Source of the DNA: Aphrocallistes beatrix
Taxonomy: Eukaryota; Porifera; Hexactinellida; Sceptrulophora; Aphrocallistidae
Length of the DNA stretch: 64,000 nt
NCBI GenBank assembly: GCA_963281255.1
Contig: OY725504.1
Location: forward strand, 2,232,001 to 2,296,000
Direction: 5' to 3'
The translations under genes and the position numbers were made by a program. Of the stretch, positions 20,919 through 33,659 are shown one piece after another (positions within the stretch are counted from its first letter, which is position 1; every line of letters begins with the position of its first letter). The notes beneath the pieces were generated by a model. It saw only the letters and a program-made list of their open reading frames with translations. It did no database searches and had not been told where the DNA came from.

Positions 20919-23900
20919 TTTCACCTTCCCCTTCAAAATCATTGTCCACCCTGCTATCGTTGCCTCTATTCTGCCAGTCTACTCTTTCAATATCCTCTGA
21001 ATTAACCGTAAGATTCTCACTATTATACATTGGCGGATTTTGTTCTGACAAATCCCCGTTCCTGGGTGTTATTTTGCACCGGTTTAGATGCACTATTTTC
21101 TTCCTTTTGGAGCTAGGGTCGACTAGACTGAGGTTAACACCTACTCTTTCCACAACTAACCAAGGACCCACGTATAGCGGGGCAAGCGAGCTTCTCCTCG
21201 TTTCGTCTTTCACCAAAACCCAATCCCCAGATTGGGCATCACTTGGACTGGTTTTCCTATCGTACGCAGTTTTCATTTTCTTCTGTGCACGGTCGATATT
21301 CTCTGCTATTCTATCATACAGCTCTACATTTCGTGGACTGACAGCTTCACAATAAGAAGTCGGATCATCATAGGAAGTGTGCTCGGCATAATGGATAACT
21401 GCATCAACCTTTCCCCTCAACTTTTCTCCAAACATCACCTCGTGAGGGGAACACTTTGTACTAGCGTTAATCTGTGAGTTTCAGATAAAGGAAATCTCCT
21501 GAGTCAATCTAGGCCAATGCGCCCTTGAAATTCTCCTCTCCTCCAGAAAACTGCGCATACACTGTTTAAAGGACTGAATCGTTCTTTCGGCCTCTCCGTC
21601 ACCTTCTGGGTGGTAAGGACTTGAATGAAACTTTCGAATCCCATATTTGGCGCAAATTTCCCTTATAACTGTACCATCCACGTTTGGACATTGATCAGAG
21701 AGAAGGGCCAACGGGTAACTATGCCTGTGAAACCAGCCATGTTCCAACGCCTCAGCAACTGTCGCCGCCTCTTGGTTTTTCATCGGAATTGCCTCCAGAT
21801 ACTTGGAGAATAGGTCTACAATGATAAGTAGATAACGATAGCCATCGGATGTCCACGGTAAATATGCTATGTCCATGGTAATCAAGGCACGTGGAAACTT
21901 GTAGGGTAGCTTAAACAACTTCATGGGTTCCTTCTTTCCGTAAGTCCGCTTGCTCCTTAAGCAAACCTCACAACACTTACAAATTTCCACAGTGTCCGAA
22001 AACATTCCTCTCCAAAAGAATCTTTCTCGCAAATCTTCGTATGTCCTATGAACCCCTGAATGGGACGCGTTATGAACAAGACAAAGGGCCATCTCTCGAC
22101 AAGATCTAGGAATCACGATTCTTCTTCCCCTATATAACAAGCCCGAACGAATTTTCATTTGTGAGTATCGTTTAAATTGCCCAGTTCGAATATTACCATT
22201 GTTATTGATTTCTTCCATGGCTCTAGAAGTGACAAGGTCATCTTTCTGTGCCTCACGTAAATCCTTGGTAAATTCCGACTCCTCATCACTGACCTGGTAA
22301 ACCTTACTCTCGAAGTGTTCTACATCATTGTTCACGCTAAAATCAAATGTAGTCGCACACCGGCTCAAATAATCAGCCACAAGGTTTTCTGCCCCCTTTC
22401 TGAATTCAATCTTGTAATTCAACCCTTCCAATTCAATAAGCCAACGAGCAAATTTACCTTTTGGGTCTCTCTGATGCCTCATCCAAACTAGTGGATTGTG
22501 ATCCGAGATAATGGTGATTCCTGGAGCGGCATCTAAATACTTTCGCCATTTACGTGTGGCGGCCACTATGGCCCACGCTTCTCGTTCCCCTGCCTGTAAC
22601 GTTTCTGAGACTCATTCAGCTGACATGAAAAGAAAGATATTGGTCGCATTTTTCCTTCAGTCTTTCTGTGTTAACACCCCACCAACCGCAGAACCCGAGG
22701 CATCAACCTCGACATAAAAATGACGCTTCCAATCAGGGTAACCAAGAATAATCGGGTTGTCTGTAAACGCCTTGCACAATTCCTGATAGCTGTTTTCGCA
22801 CTCCCGATTCCAGTTCCACATTACCCCCTTTTTCGTCAACTTATAAAGCGGTACGGCAGTTTCAGCCATGTTTGGGAGAAATTCCCTATAATAGTTCACT
22901 AGACCTAAAAATGATCGCAACCGTTTAACATCAGTAGGTCGGGCTTGCCGTTCGATTTTTCCCACAATAGAGGGTAATGGTCGAATTCCATCTCCACCTA
23001 AAAGATGCCCCAGAAACTCGATTTTCTTATAACCGAAGTGGCATTTATCACATCTTAGCTGGAGGTTCGCCTTCCGATAACAATCTAGGGTTCGTTTGAG
23101 ATCTTGAAGATGGTCATCGAAAGTAGAAGAGTGAGTAAGCGTGTCGTCTATATATGGCAAAGAGCAGGGAACTTCCTTCAGGGCCTGATCTATCAAACGC
23201 TGGTAGGTCGAGGGTGCGTACAAAGACCAAATGGCATTACAAGGAACTCATATTGTCCTCTGGGAGTGACAAATGCAGTTTTTTCGACGTCGTTTCCGTT
23301 AATTGGTATACTCCAATATGCGCTGGCACCATCCAATGCGGAGTAGAACTGACTGCCCACCAGCTTGTCTAGGATGTCACGTATGTCTGGCAGTGGGTAA
23401 GAATCCTTCTTTGTACAGTCATTAAGTGCCCGAAAATCAACAACGAAACGCTTTGCACCGTCCTTCTTTTCGACCAAAATAACCCGACTCGCCCATGGAG
23501 AATTTGATTGCCGGATTATTCCATTTGCGAGCATTTGATCCACTTGCCTTTCAATCTCCTGCTCAGTCAATGGGTCAACTCTGTTATATTTCGCTTTGAC
23601 AGGTCTTGACCTCCCTGTTTCGATGATATGTTCAACCATATGTGTGATTTTGGGGCTTTTGGGATTCACTGCAAAGACATCAGAATACTCCATCAAAATA
23701 TTTAAGATAGCCTGATGTTGTTTGTAGTCTAATTCTGAGTTTATGTCCCAGGTATGCTGACATCCTCTGGATGATTCTTCCAAAGCCACACTGTTCACAA
23801 CCATCACGCGCGACAAAATCTGTCCTCCATGCAATGAGGCCTCAGTAGGGAGCCAATAATGACCGAGACGAACCCTATAATTTGCCCAGTCAAATTCTGT

Positions 23901-23930
23901 CGAATTGAATTGAGATAAAAATCTCCCCAA
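20893..23930 (-). pseudogene. Gypsy pol: RT, RNase H, integrase, broken
   Basis: The RT core shows NSPWASRVILVEKKDG, FVVDFRALND, LDGASAYWSIPI and the catalytic box as YIDD. The usual Gypsy tether follows (FLGLVNYYREFLPNMA), then an RNase H part (FYVEVDASGSAVGGVL ... IISDHNPLVWM ... FARWLIELE ... ADYLSR). Integrase has an HHCC finger (HNASHSGVHRTY ... CCEVCLRSKR). Its core includes ITMDIAYLPW, SDQCPNVDG and HPEGDGEAER, so D, D and E are present. A GPY/F-like APLYVGPWLVVERV follows. Lesions are a frameshift at about 23200, two stops between 22657 and 22566, and a stop at about 21481. It cannot make a full polyprotein. Confidence 0.93.
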
Positions 23931-25123
23931 ATTATGGTGGATTCGGTAGAGTCCAGAACCAGAAACTTGTGATTAATCCGTTTATCCTGACCAATATCAA
24001 CCTTTAGTTGGGCTGTTCCCAAAGTCACAACTGGAGTTGCTCCTACACCATGAATGCGACCTGGAGAAGCAGTAAGAATTTCTCCAAGGGATGCCAGAGT
24101 TCCTCTGTCCACTATACTATGTTGTGCACCTGTGTCTATCATTGCCAAGTAAGGAAAATCATTCAATGTAATTTGCACTACCACTGCGGATTCGCTAATA
24201 GCTTGGGATTGGTCTTTGGAATCAACTATCATTACTTTATGTCTAGCTCTGCAGTCACGACGATCATGGCCTCTCCTTCCACATTGCTGGCAAAACTGTT
24301 CAGGGCAGTTGCGAGCGAAATGTCCTTCCGTACCACAAATGAAACAGCCTGTTTTTCGACTTGTCCAGACATTCGAGTTTCTAGCGACCCGAGGTTGTCG
24401 ATTCCACTTTCTTCCGCCCTGATATCGGACTGCAGTCACTCGTTCATTGATAGGTTCTGCACATTGCTCACGAGATTTTCCCCCAACGTATTCCTCATGA
24501 ATTTCAACCGGTAATTCACCAAGCCCCTTTTCGCTCACTTTGTCCGCTGTCCTCTCGTCAAGTACTTTACACACTCGTGAAAAATCCCTATTACCCTTGT
24601 CCAAAGCAATACCCCTTTCTGTTAGAGTCTTACGCACATACTCAACAAACGCGCGGGCTTGTCTTGAAACAATTTCATCCTTCGTTGCCAGCCATTCCTT
24701 AATAGGTGCTTGGACTGGAGTTGGTAGCTGGGCTATTAGAAGGGTACACACCATTCTCAAGGGAGCTTGAGCTCGTTCGCCGTCCACTTTCAACCGATAG
24801 AAGTAATCATCAACAAGTACCCCGGTTCCCAGTCTTGACGACAGTGCAACCATGGCGTGGGTCCGATCGATCGGTGGGTCCAGTACTCTTAGTATCTCGA
24901 AAGCTTCATTCAATGTTGTCGCTTCTTTAACTACTTCGAGTACAACTTCTCGTTCAGCAGGTCTTCAACAGACATATGCTGGAAGAATACTAATCGCGAA
25001 CTTCTCCCCTCCGTCTTGAGTCAATAATGACACAACTGCAGCTCTGAAGAAATATTCCCATTCGGTGACTGTCTGATCCTTGAGGAGAGGTGGTATATTC
25101 AAATTACTAAAGCCGGTTGCCAT
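23804..25123 (-). pseudogene. Gypsy gag-protease reading frame
   Basis: Starting at ATG 25123, the frame has one TGA just before the point where an uninterrupted frame begins (24913). It then continues through gag. Two CCHC knuckles follow one another: CFICGTEGHFARNC and CQQCGRRGHDRRDC. The retropepsin active site is YLAMIDTGAQHSIV, with a flap-like region GRIHGVGATP and a C-terminal IIWGDF. The same frame overlaps the pol frame between 23930 and 23804. Pol is in the -1 frame relative to gag-protease, entered near a GATTTTTATC run. This could be programmed frameshifting or a simple indel, and the run is not a canonical slippery heptamer. The homologous fragment at 63444 allows direct comparison. 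Confidence 0.9.
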
Positions 25124-25150
25124 CCAGGAGTTAAGAGTTTTTGTAACTTA

Positions 25151-25313
25151 TGTAAAATAGTAAGGAATATCAACGAGACAATAATATAGTTAACTAGATA
25201 GCAAGTTACAAAAACTGGATTAACGTTGGTAACCTAAGCTATATACTAAATACTAATGCCCACTATATGACTACTTAGGTGAAATTACTATTGCGACTCA
25301 TAACTACATGACA
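25151..25313 (-). repeat. 5' LTR of the Gypsy element
   Basis: It begins TGTCATGTAG and ends CCTTACTATTTTACA in element orientation. The adjacent TAAGTTACAAAAAC would be the primer binding site region; I cannot name the tRNA. Confidence 0.9.
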
Positions 25314-25370
25314 CTATTTATATGGAGGTTTGCGTGGTGGTCGAATACTTTTGTCCAGATAGTATATATT

Positions 25371-25740
25371 TAGTATATAAACGATGATTGAAGAAACTTA
25401 CAGACACATAAAGCTGATTTGGTATGTCGTAGTCTTTTGGCTATAGCTCCACTAAGTTCTGATTTCATTAAAAATGTCGACTCATCATGGAATAATGATT
25501 TCATTGCCACCTTTTTATAATTAGAAATTTCAGTTTTTACTATAACAACCATTTTAGGTGATGAAGGCTGAAATTTTAATAGACTGAGTATAATAATATT
25601 TTTCACATATGATACAACTAGCTATTATCAAAAAAGATGACTCATCACTTTGTTATGACGTTATCATTACGCATCAAAAATTGACATGTAGTTTTTCGAG
25701 TGATATCGATTATTAGCGCACTAAAGCGAAGCGTACTTTT
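25371..25740 (+). mobile_element. Helitron-like family 1, fragment
   Basis: Matches the 5' two-thirds of family 1 (GATTGAAGAAACT ... GACTCATCATGGAAT ... TATGATACAACTA ... TTTTTCGAGTGATATCGAT). It then jumps to a remnant of the terminal AAAGCGAAGCG. Both true ends are missing. Confidence 0.75.
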
Positions 25741-26745
25741 TTTTAATTACTAAAAAATAAGAAATTTTTAGTTTGGATTCATCGTATCAGTGCAGGTATT
25801 TGTTCACTTCAAACAGAACATTTTAAATGGTGAAATTATAACTACTCCAGGTATATTTTTATGATAAATGACAATGTATAAAGTAGCTTAAGAATACCAA
25901 ATTCACCGAGTACTGTTTTTTCCAAACAATTGAACTACTCCAACCTCTACATAGAATAGAACTATAAAGATGTTTCCTCTTTTATATTTTTAAGACTTCC
26001 GCAAAAAAAGAATTAGAATATATTTGTTAGAGGAAATTATGTAATATGAGTGATTTAAATCAATTCAAACTGGAGGTTATATCACCGCTAGTTTTATCAA
26101 TTGTCCTTTATTAAAATTTGGGAAACATCCCCCAAACTCTTCTGAATTTCTGAATCAGTAGCAAATTAAAAATAAATGAGGAATTGAAAAAAATTGCTCA
26201 AATAATATAGTGATCTGGATGAATATAAAGCTTAAATATTCTGTTTTTGGCAAAACTAAAGAGCATGTTAAAAATTGGATCAAATACTGACAAATAAAGA
26301 ATATATTACATAGACAAACAAACCATTGATATTCCGTCAGAAGGTTCAGGGAAAGAATTTGCCATAAAATTGAATAGCTAAATATATTAGGAGAAACATA
26401 ACACGATTTATGGGTATCTATAAAGAATTTAATAAAGTGAACATTGTTACTAGAGCCAGATAAACAGGATCAAAATTATTTAGTTCAATCTTCTTTTAAA
26501 ATTTCGATAACGTATTTTTATCCGAAATGTCGAAAATTCATTTGAATGGACTATTATAAAGTTTTTATTTTCTAGGTCAGCGCTGTCCAACAGGCGGCCC
26601 GCGGCCTTGCTTTGTGCTGCCCGCGTTGCGTCCAAATGCCTCTATCCATACCCATCCCGAGTGCACGCCCCTGTATTGCGGCCCGCCACTAAATGATATG
26701 AAGCAGTTGCGGCCCTATAGCCTATTATAGCCTACTGTATATAAG
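25741..26745. other. Unassigned sequence with GC-rich repeat remnant
   Basis: Mostly AT-rich with no gene. At 26578-26720 a GC-rich segment starting CAGCGCTGTCCAACAGGCGG resembles the terminus of a hAT-type repeat, but I found no matching opposite end. From about 26722 the sequence CCTATTATAGCCTACTG is the outer end of the palindromic cargo family described at 43158-46695. Confidence 0.4.
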
Positions 26746-28058
26746 CAGCGGTGTTTTGGCAAAAATCGAAGTGGGGGGCGCTTCCTTCCCATAAAAATGT
26801 ATATGTTTTACATTCTAAGCCTAAAATTAAGGTTGGCCTTTCATATAATAGCTAACTTTAGACTTTTTCAACCGATTCATTTAATTTTTTCAGTGCAGAT
26901 TTGAATCGCAGAGTTATCTGCAAAACTGCATTAATAATTTTTTTAAAAAAATTTGGTCATTTTACAAGAAAGAAATCGGACACAATATGCTTACAATCCA
27001 TTAGAAACTTTTCAAATTGATTCATAAATCGATGATCTAACTAAAGAACAGACAGATTATTGAAATTTTGAAAATTGTTAAAAATTCACACCAAAACACC
27101 CGAGGAATTATATTTTTAGTCATTTTGACACTATTTTTTTCATAATTCTCTTTTTATTTGTATTATCAAAAATATGTCTGTTCATTATGTTCTACTCTTC
27201 GAGATCTATCAGAAACCGTAGAGTTTTCGCCCCTATGAATTTACAAAAAGTTATCACCTTTATAATTGCTGAAAAAAAGTCTCAGAAAATAGGTTTTAGA
27301 ACTTATTTATATATGTACCTCAATTTCCATTAGTTTTAACTGCTTTGGAATATTAAATAACATGCAAATATCCTTATTCGACAACTTATAGCAGTAGTTA
27401 ATTTCAAAGTATGGTATATCAAATTTTTCTCGATCAAAAGTGTAAAAAACTGGTCATTGCTGACTGGACACCCAAAAATAACCACATTCGATAGTGTCCG
27501 CCGGAATCCGAGATCAATAACTTCTTTGAATCATGTCAGATCATCATTTTGAAACTAAATTCATGCTCAGCACTAAATTTCCAGCAATTTGAAATATATA
27601 TTGACCATATTTGGAGAATCTTTTGGATGTCCGTGCATAGCAACGGCCAGGAATTTTTCCACAATCCTGACCGTTGCTAGGAACACGCAGCCAAAGAATT
27701 TCTTCAAAGATCTCCAATATATATATCAAATTGCTGGGAATTTAGTGCGGAGCACGAATTTAGCATTAAAATGATGATCTGAAATGGTACAAAGAAGTTA
27801 TGGATATGGGACAAAAATGTGCCCTTTTTTAGGCGACACCAGGTGGTACAAGTGGCTCTAAGTGGCGAAATATTAGCATTGAAATTTAAAAATCAAAATT
27901 AATGTTTAGAACCCCTTTGGTGATCCTAAAATGATTAAAAAGGACTAATGGACTACTAAGGCAAATTTAGAATATAAAACAAAATGCCCATAGGAAAGGC
28001 CAACCTTAAAATGGTAGTCAGCATGAGGTAAGGAACGCCCCCCCACAAAACACCACTG
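26746..28058. mobile_element. hAT-type MITE with 8-bp duplication, containing a TTAA element
   Basis: Ends CAGCGGTGTTTTG and inverted CAAAACACCACTG, each followed inward by a GGGGGGCG / CGCCCCCC tract. TATATAAG lies immediately outside both ends (26738-26745 and 28059-28066), an exact 8-bp duplication. The element split a copy of the palindromic cargo at CCTACTG^TATATAAGGCC. Nearly all its interior is the family B element 26827-28009. Confidence 0.85.
26827..28009. mobile_element. TTAA-flanked element family B, near-complete copy
   Basis: TTAA at 26827-26830 and 28006-28009, with ends GGTTGGCC and inverted GGCCAACC. The part about 27590-27745 is a hairpin in which CCAGGAATTTTTCC and ATATTTGGAGAATC blocks fold onto GATTCTCC-type and CCTGACCGTTGC blocks. 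No transposase is present. Confidence 0.85.
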
Positions 28059-28295
28059 TATATAAGGCCTCACAGTAACTTGCGGATTTGGGACTAGGGA
28101 TGAGGTAGAAGATGGTTGAAATAATACATGAGCTGCCTTAACTAATTAACAAAGCACAATAGAGCTTAGGAATGTATTACAAGCATATATAAAAATGGTG
28201 TTAATGTACCCATATCCATTAAAATTTAAATTGGTCATCATATGGTTGCGCAATAGGATATATTTGTGACGAATTTGGTGATTTTCAGAGGTCGT
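28059..28295. repeat. Outer part of the palindromic Helitron cargo
   Basis: TATATAAGGCCTCACAG through GATGAGGTAGAAGATGG and ACCAATTTAAATTT-type sequence matches 43575-43800 and 55290-55530. It is cut at both sides by later insertions. Confidence 0.75.
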
Positions 28296-29475
28296 TTAAG
28301 GTTGCTTTTTCTATAATACCTAACTTTTGACTTTTTCAACCGATTCATTTAATTTTTTCAGTGCAGATTTGAATCGCATAGTTATCTGCAAAACTGCATT
28401 AATAATTGAAATATTGAAACAGATAAAAAATTTGTCATTTTACAAGGAAGAAATCGGACAGAAAATGCTTAGAATTCTTTAGAAACTTTTCAAATTAATT
28501 CATAAATCGATGATCTAACTAATGAACAGACAGATTTTTGAAATTTTGAAAATTGTTAAAAATTCACACCAAAACACCCGAGGAATTTTATTTTTAGTCA
28601 TTTTGACACTATTTTTTTCATAATTATCTTTTTATTTGTATTATCAAAAATATTTCTGTTCATTTTGTTCTACTCTTCGAGATCTATCAAAAACCGTTGA
28701 GTTTTCGTCCCTATGTTGAATTTACAAAAAGTTATCACCTTTATAATAGCTGAAAAAAAGTCTCAAATAGGATTTAGAAAATATTTATATATGTCCCTCA
28801 ATTTCCATTAGTATAAACTGCTTTGGAATATTAAATAACATGCAAATATCCTTATTCGACAACTTATAGCAGTACTTAACTTCAAAATATGGTATATCAA
28901 AATTTAACACCATCAAAAGTGTAAAAAACTGGTCATTGATGAATCACCCCAAATAACCACATTAGATAGTATCTGCCGGAATCTCAGATCAATCACTTCT
29001 CTGAACCATGTCAGATCATCATTTGAATTCATGTCCCGCATTGAATTTCCAGTAATTTGATATATATATTGACCATATTTGGAGAATCTTTTGTTTGTTC
29101 GTGCCTAGCAACGGCCAGGATTTTTTCACATTCCTGGCGGTTGCTAGGAACCCGCAGCCAAAGAATTTCTCCAAATGTGTCCAATATATATATCAATTGC
29201 TGGAAATTTATTTCTGAGCACGAATTTACCATTAAAATGATGATCTGAAATGGTTCAAAGGAGTTATGGATATTAAACATTTCGCGTCAAAAATGTATAC
29301 TTTTTGGGCGACAACAGGTGATAGAAGTGGCTCTAAGTTGCGAAATATTAGCATTGAAATTCTAAAAATCGAAATTAATGTTTCGAACCCCTTTAGGGAT
29401 CTAAAATTGATTAAAAAGGTCTTTTGGCAAATTTTTGATAAATAGCAAAATGCCCATAGGACAGGCCAACCTTAA
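28296..29475. mobile_element. TTAA-flanked element family B, second near-complete copy
   Basis: TTAA at 28296-28299 and 29472-29475, ends GGTTGCTTTTTC and inverted GGCCAACC. It aligns with 26827-28009 over its length, in the same orientation. It is inserted in the TTTAA of the cargo palindrome, whose undisturbed version is readable near 43810. Confidence 0.85.
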
Positions 29476-29499
29476 TATGATATAGTCTATTGGCTATCA

Positions 29500-31623
29500 A
29501 ATGAAATTACATGAAATTACACCAACCTTTTTCTTGCTGCGACCCCATTCCATGAATCAACATTTGAGCGCGACCCCCAAAGAACAAAATCAAAAGTAAG
29601 ACGATGCATAATTTTCATTTATCGCTACAAATATTGATAATGTCATCCATCCTAAGATTAGTGTCATATAATAATCAATGTGATGGTTGAGCCTGTTTTC
29701 CAGTAACCAGTTTTTTAATGCGAGGCTCTGTAGATGATAATGCGACAATCATGTCGCTCTCTAGTTCAAGGCGATTCCTGTATTTAGTTTTCATCACTGC
29801 CATTGTAGAGAACGACTGTTCACATAGGTATGACGATGGGTACGGCATTAGGAGCCAAATTGCCTTCTTTGATAAACGTGGATAGGATAGAAGCATTTTG
29901 CACCAGAAACTGTGCAAAGAAGAGGACTGAAATAATGCTTTAGCTCCTGAATCTTGCTTCAGTCTCACGAACTCCTCTTCGGTTATATCACCGTCGATGA
30001 TGGCGTCTAATGATGCACTGAAAGGGTCTCGAGCAACAGCGAATGACTGGGTGTCGAGCTCGGGAAAATAGTTTTCGAATTGACCGATCAGTGACTGAAT
30101 ATGTTCAGCAATTGCGTGTGAAATATGCTCGAGATCGATGTCTTCCGATTCTTCCATGTGTGCAGATAGACGTGGAAATAAAACGAAGCGGTTGTGACTC
30201 ACTTTATCTTTCAACAAAGCGTTGCGAGAAACCCTTTAATTTTGTAATGGAAGAGCATCATGTTCGTATCTTTCCCTTGAAGCGTACGATTTAGTACATT
30301 GATACGTTCAAAAATGTCACTCAAATAGCACAAGTTAGCAACCCAGTTACTGGACTCAAGCATTGTTACCCATTCATTCTTATTTTATGTACGTAGGAAC
30401 TCTTTTAACTCTTCACGTAGCTCGTAAACACGTAAAATAACATTTCCTCGTAAGAGCCAACGTACCTTAGTGTAGAACAGTAAGTTTAAGTGGTCAGCGT
30501 CCATTTCATGACAGAATAATCAGAATAACCTCGTGTTTAGAGTACTCGATTTGATGTGATTTATTTTGATCACCTGCGAAAAGACGTTCATCAGCTTTCT
30601 GGCATGTACGGGAAGCCAGCGCTTCCCGATGGATCATGCAATGTATCATCAGTGCATGAGGAGCCACTTGCTGTAATTTCGTTTTGAAGCCAGAATGCTT
30701 CCCAAGCATTGCAGGAGCTCCATCTGTTGTAGATCTAATTAATTTATTGAAGTCTAGACCTTCTTTGTTGTAAAAAGAATTGATTTTGTTGAAAATGTCC
30801 TCTCCTTTAGTTGTCATCTCCAATGACTTGCACATTAAAGGCTCGTCGACAAAATCGCAATCTTTGATAAACCTGATCCAAATCATTAATTGTGCGCATG
30901 ATGCAATGTCAGTTGATTCATCCAGCTGTATTGCATGCCAAGGTGACTCCTTGATAGCAGCTATATTCTGGGCGGTAATGTCCTCACACATGTCACAAAT
31001 TCTGCGATGAACAGTGTTATTTGAGAGAGGAATGATTCCGAGTTTACTAACCATTTCTTCTCCGATCATGAGAGAAACCATTTCCTTGGCACATGGCATT
31101 ATCAGCTACTCTCCGATGGTGTGTGGATGTTTAGCTTTTGCAATGCGCAATGAAACCCGATAAGAAGCTTCCAGAGCATGCTCATTGTTCTGACTATATT
31201 TACCTTGTTTATCCAAGCGAGTGTCTCTAAGGGAGGTCAACTTCCGTTCGAAAAATGAGCGATCTCTATCTTTGTACGCTGGATGTTTTGAAGACAGATG
31301 TCGTAATTTGTTCTGTTTCATGGATTCACTCGAAAGTACTTCGTAGCAAATAACGCACTGAGGTTTCTGGAGCCCACAATCTGTCACATAATAAAAACCA
31401 AGTTCAATGAATTTGTCTTGGTAATGTCGTTTGCGTAATGCTCCCGCCATCTCCCTGCACGAAACGTAACTCTAGAGTCTAAACTTAGTATTAGCAATAT
31501 AAAATGATGGGTATAGGAACGAATACATGCAATAACGAAAAAGATTAGAGATTAGTCCGCGACCCCATAAAAAGTGCTTCGCGACCCCAATTGGGGTCGC
31601 AACCCATAGTTTGGGAACCACTG
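29500..31623 (-). mobile_element. Autonomous-type hAT transposon, decayed
   Basis: The right end is the inverse of CAGTGGTTCCCAAACTATGG and ends at 31623. GGGGTCGC-type sequence lies inside both ends. The left terminus has been lost or eroded against the neighbouring TTAA element, whose end is 29475. It holds a three-part transposase relic on the minus strand. Confidence 0.8.
29675..31450 (-). pseudogene. hAT transposase with BED finger (ZBED5/SCAND3-like)
   Basis: From ATG 31450, the BED-type zinc finger region (CVICYEVLSSESMKQNKLRHL ending in an H-x-H-like SSKHP) is followed by an in-frame TAG at about 31105. The frame then continues into the catalytic core: WHAIQLDESTDIA with the first Asp, LIRSTTDGAPAMLGKHSG with the second, and HCMIHREALASR. 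A frameshift near 30506 and others down to 30217 break the middle. The C-terminus keeps the hAT dimerisation region (WLLMPYPSSYLCEQSFSTM and KTKYRNRLELESD) and stops at 29675. The nearest relatives that I know are the ZBED5/SCAND3-type hAT proteins of animals. Non-functional. Confidence 0.9.
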
Positions 31624-33344
31624 GTCTAAAACAAGGAAATTTTTGAAATTTTCAAATTCAATATACGTAATAACTGGACAATACAAATCATCTCTGAACC
31701 TTAAAATCTAAAATTGGCTGTATTTAAATCAAAAATGGAAATTTTGAGATAGAATACTGAAAAGATAGAAGGCTAAAAATTCCCATAGTTTGATTTTATT
31801 TTGAGATGTTTTAAATTCCTCTTATATTTGATATTTTAAAGAGCTTTTTGTCATTTTTACCCCCTTCTTCAAAATCCTTGTTATAGACAACTAATATCTT
31901 TAAATTTCTTTGACTTAATGAGGTACCTCATATGGTAGACCATCTTTAATTCAATGTATAAAACTTTGTAACAGGTTGTGTTAGTTATTTGAATCTGCAT
32001 GGCGAAATTTTAAAAAAAATTACTTTGAGACCCCGTATCTCAAAACTAGAAATGAAAAAAAATAAATTATATTTCTGTAAATATCTCTCCAACTGGAGGC
32101 GTGCCCTCACTTAATTTCTTAGCTAGCTATCTCTTTTTAATATATTTTTGCAAATTAAATCGAAGGATGTTACGTGAGTCCTTATCAAAATTTAGGGGAC
32201 TTACAATGTGAGTATAATCAATTTAATTTATCGAATTATTTATGATAGGTTTGATGATGTGAAGTTGAAACTAAGAAAAGGTGGTACACAGTTGTAATTG
32301 ATGTGGAACACAGGTATCTAGATTGGAGGTTGGAAAAATGTGGACAGTTTACTTTGAGAGAGTAATTATCGAAAAATAACAAGTTGAATTAGATGATTTC
32401 AATTTAATAGTATATCTTTGGTTACTTCATGTAAATGGGTAATATATGAGCAGTAGCTGACTATTTCCAAAGTAAGGAGGTACAACACTAGACAGTTATT
32501 TTGCACAGATTTGCTAGCATGAATGCAAGGACAGTACTAACTGCAAATGCATTGATAATTGTAGATCCAAATATTATACTCAAGGATAAGAAAAATCCGA
32601 CGTAAATTTCGCCAAAATGTAAGTGATATCTCTTTCCTGCTTGTTGAATTTATGAGTAGAAGCAATAAAATACTTCACATCAAACTCCCATAAAAACAAT
32701 AATCAAGGAAAATTATCAAATATCTGGCAAATCTAAATTCCTTACATCTAAACATAAAATCTCTATATCTCGGGACTTTAATATTTCAAAATTGACCGTC
32801 TTTATAGAATTTTAACTCAAAATTGGTTTGAGATAGAGGTTTGAACATTTCAAGAGTTGTTCCATATTATTTGGCGATGAACGTAGGACCACCATTTTTT
32901 CGATATCTTCTAACTTGGTGATTTTATTCCTGATTTCCCAAAAAAACTTTATTGGCTCTTTTTTTCGGACACCGTTTATTGGCCCTTTTTTTCGGACACC
33001 GATAAAATTTACAATTTTTGTTATTTTAACTATCTTCTGGTCCTATGAAGTTGCAAATATGGTAGACTATCTATGATTCGATTTTGGAAGCATTTGATTC
33101 CTTGGTATGTTCTAAACAATTCCTTGAGTGCCCGAATTTCTACCATTAAGATGTGTTAGCGGAAAACAAAAAAAACAGACTTTGAGACACTGTATTTCAA
33201 AAACTAGAGATGAGATTCAAAAACTGTTTGGATATGCAAGTATTTCTAGACGGAGATACCTGCCCACGCTTAACATCTCTTATAGCTCTACTTTCATCGT
33301 ATGCTGTAAGCCAAAACATATGTTTTCGAGGACGGTATCCTTAA
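31624..33344. mobile_element. TTAA family A fragments
   Basis: The right arm of a family A element ends with CGAGGACGGTATCC and TTAA at 33341-33344. It runs leftward to about 32720, matching 11791-12420 in inverse. Sequence at about 31720-32150 looks like a more diverged arm of the same family, sharing the ATCTCAAAACTAGAAATGA block. The left terminus is missing. Frames here are incidental. Confidence 0.65.
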
Positions 33345-33659
33345 GAAATAACTCGCCAATGGAATCTTGTTGTTTTGGTAGTATTCACAGGTCTTGGACT
33401 GACTCGATTCCATTTTCACGAAGAGCACCATCTTTTGGGAAATTGAAAACTTCATGAAGTCTTCTACTCTTCTGTAATTGGAAGTAGAGTCAGGCGCGAC
33501 ACAAGACATCGTCCAAATAATAATTTATGCAATAGTGTTCTCAAGTGAGGTATTATAAATGAGTAATAGAAATAATATGCAGCAAAAAATAATACATTAC
33601 TGTAATACACTATGTCATACGTGAAGTAAATATAAATATTGTGGTTACATAATATTTTC

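Larger units (their letters stand above)
20756..25313 (-). mobile_element. Ty3/Gypsy LTR retrotransposon, full length, inactive
   Basis: Two 163-bp direct repeats bound the element and CTAT occurs immediately outside both ends as a 4-bp duplication. Order on the minus strand is LTR, gag with two CCHC knuckles, protease, reverse transcriptase, RNase H, integrase, LTR. This protease-RT-RNase H-integrase order defines Ty3/Gypsy. A purine tract (GGGGAAGGTGAAA) precedes the 3' LTR. The two LTRs differ at only a few bases, so insertion is fairly recent although the coding region carries several stops and frameshifts. There is no envelope-like gene. Confidence 0.93.
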
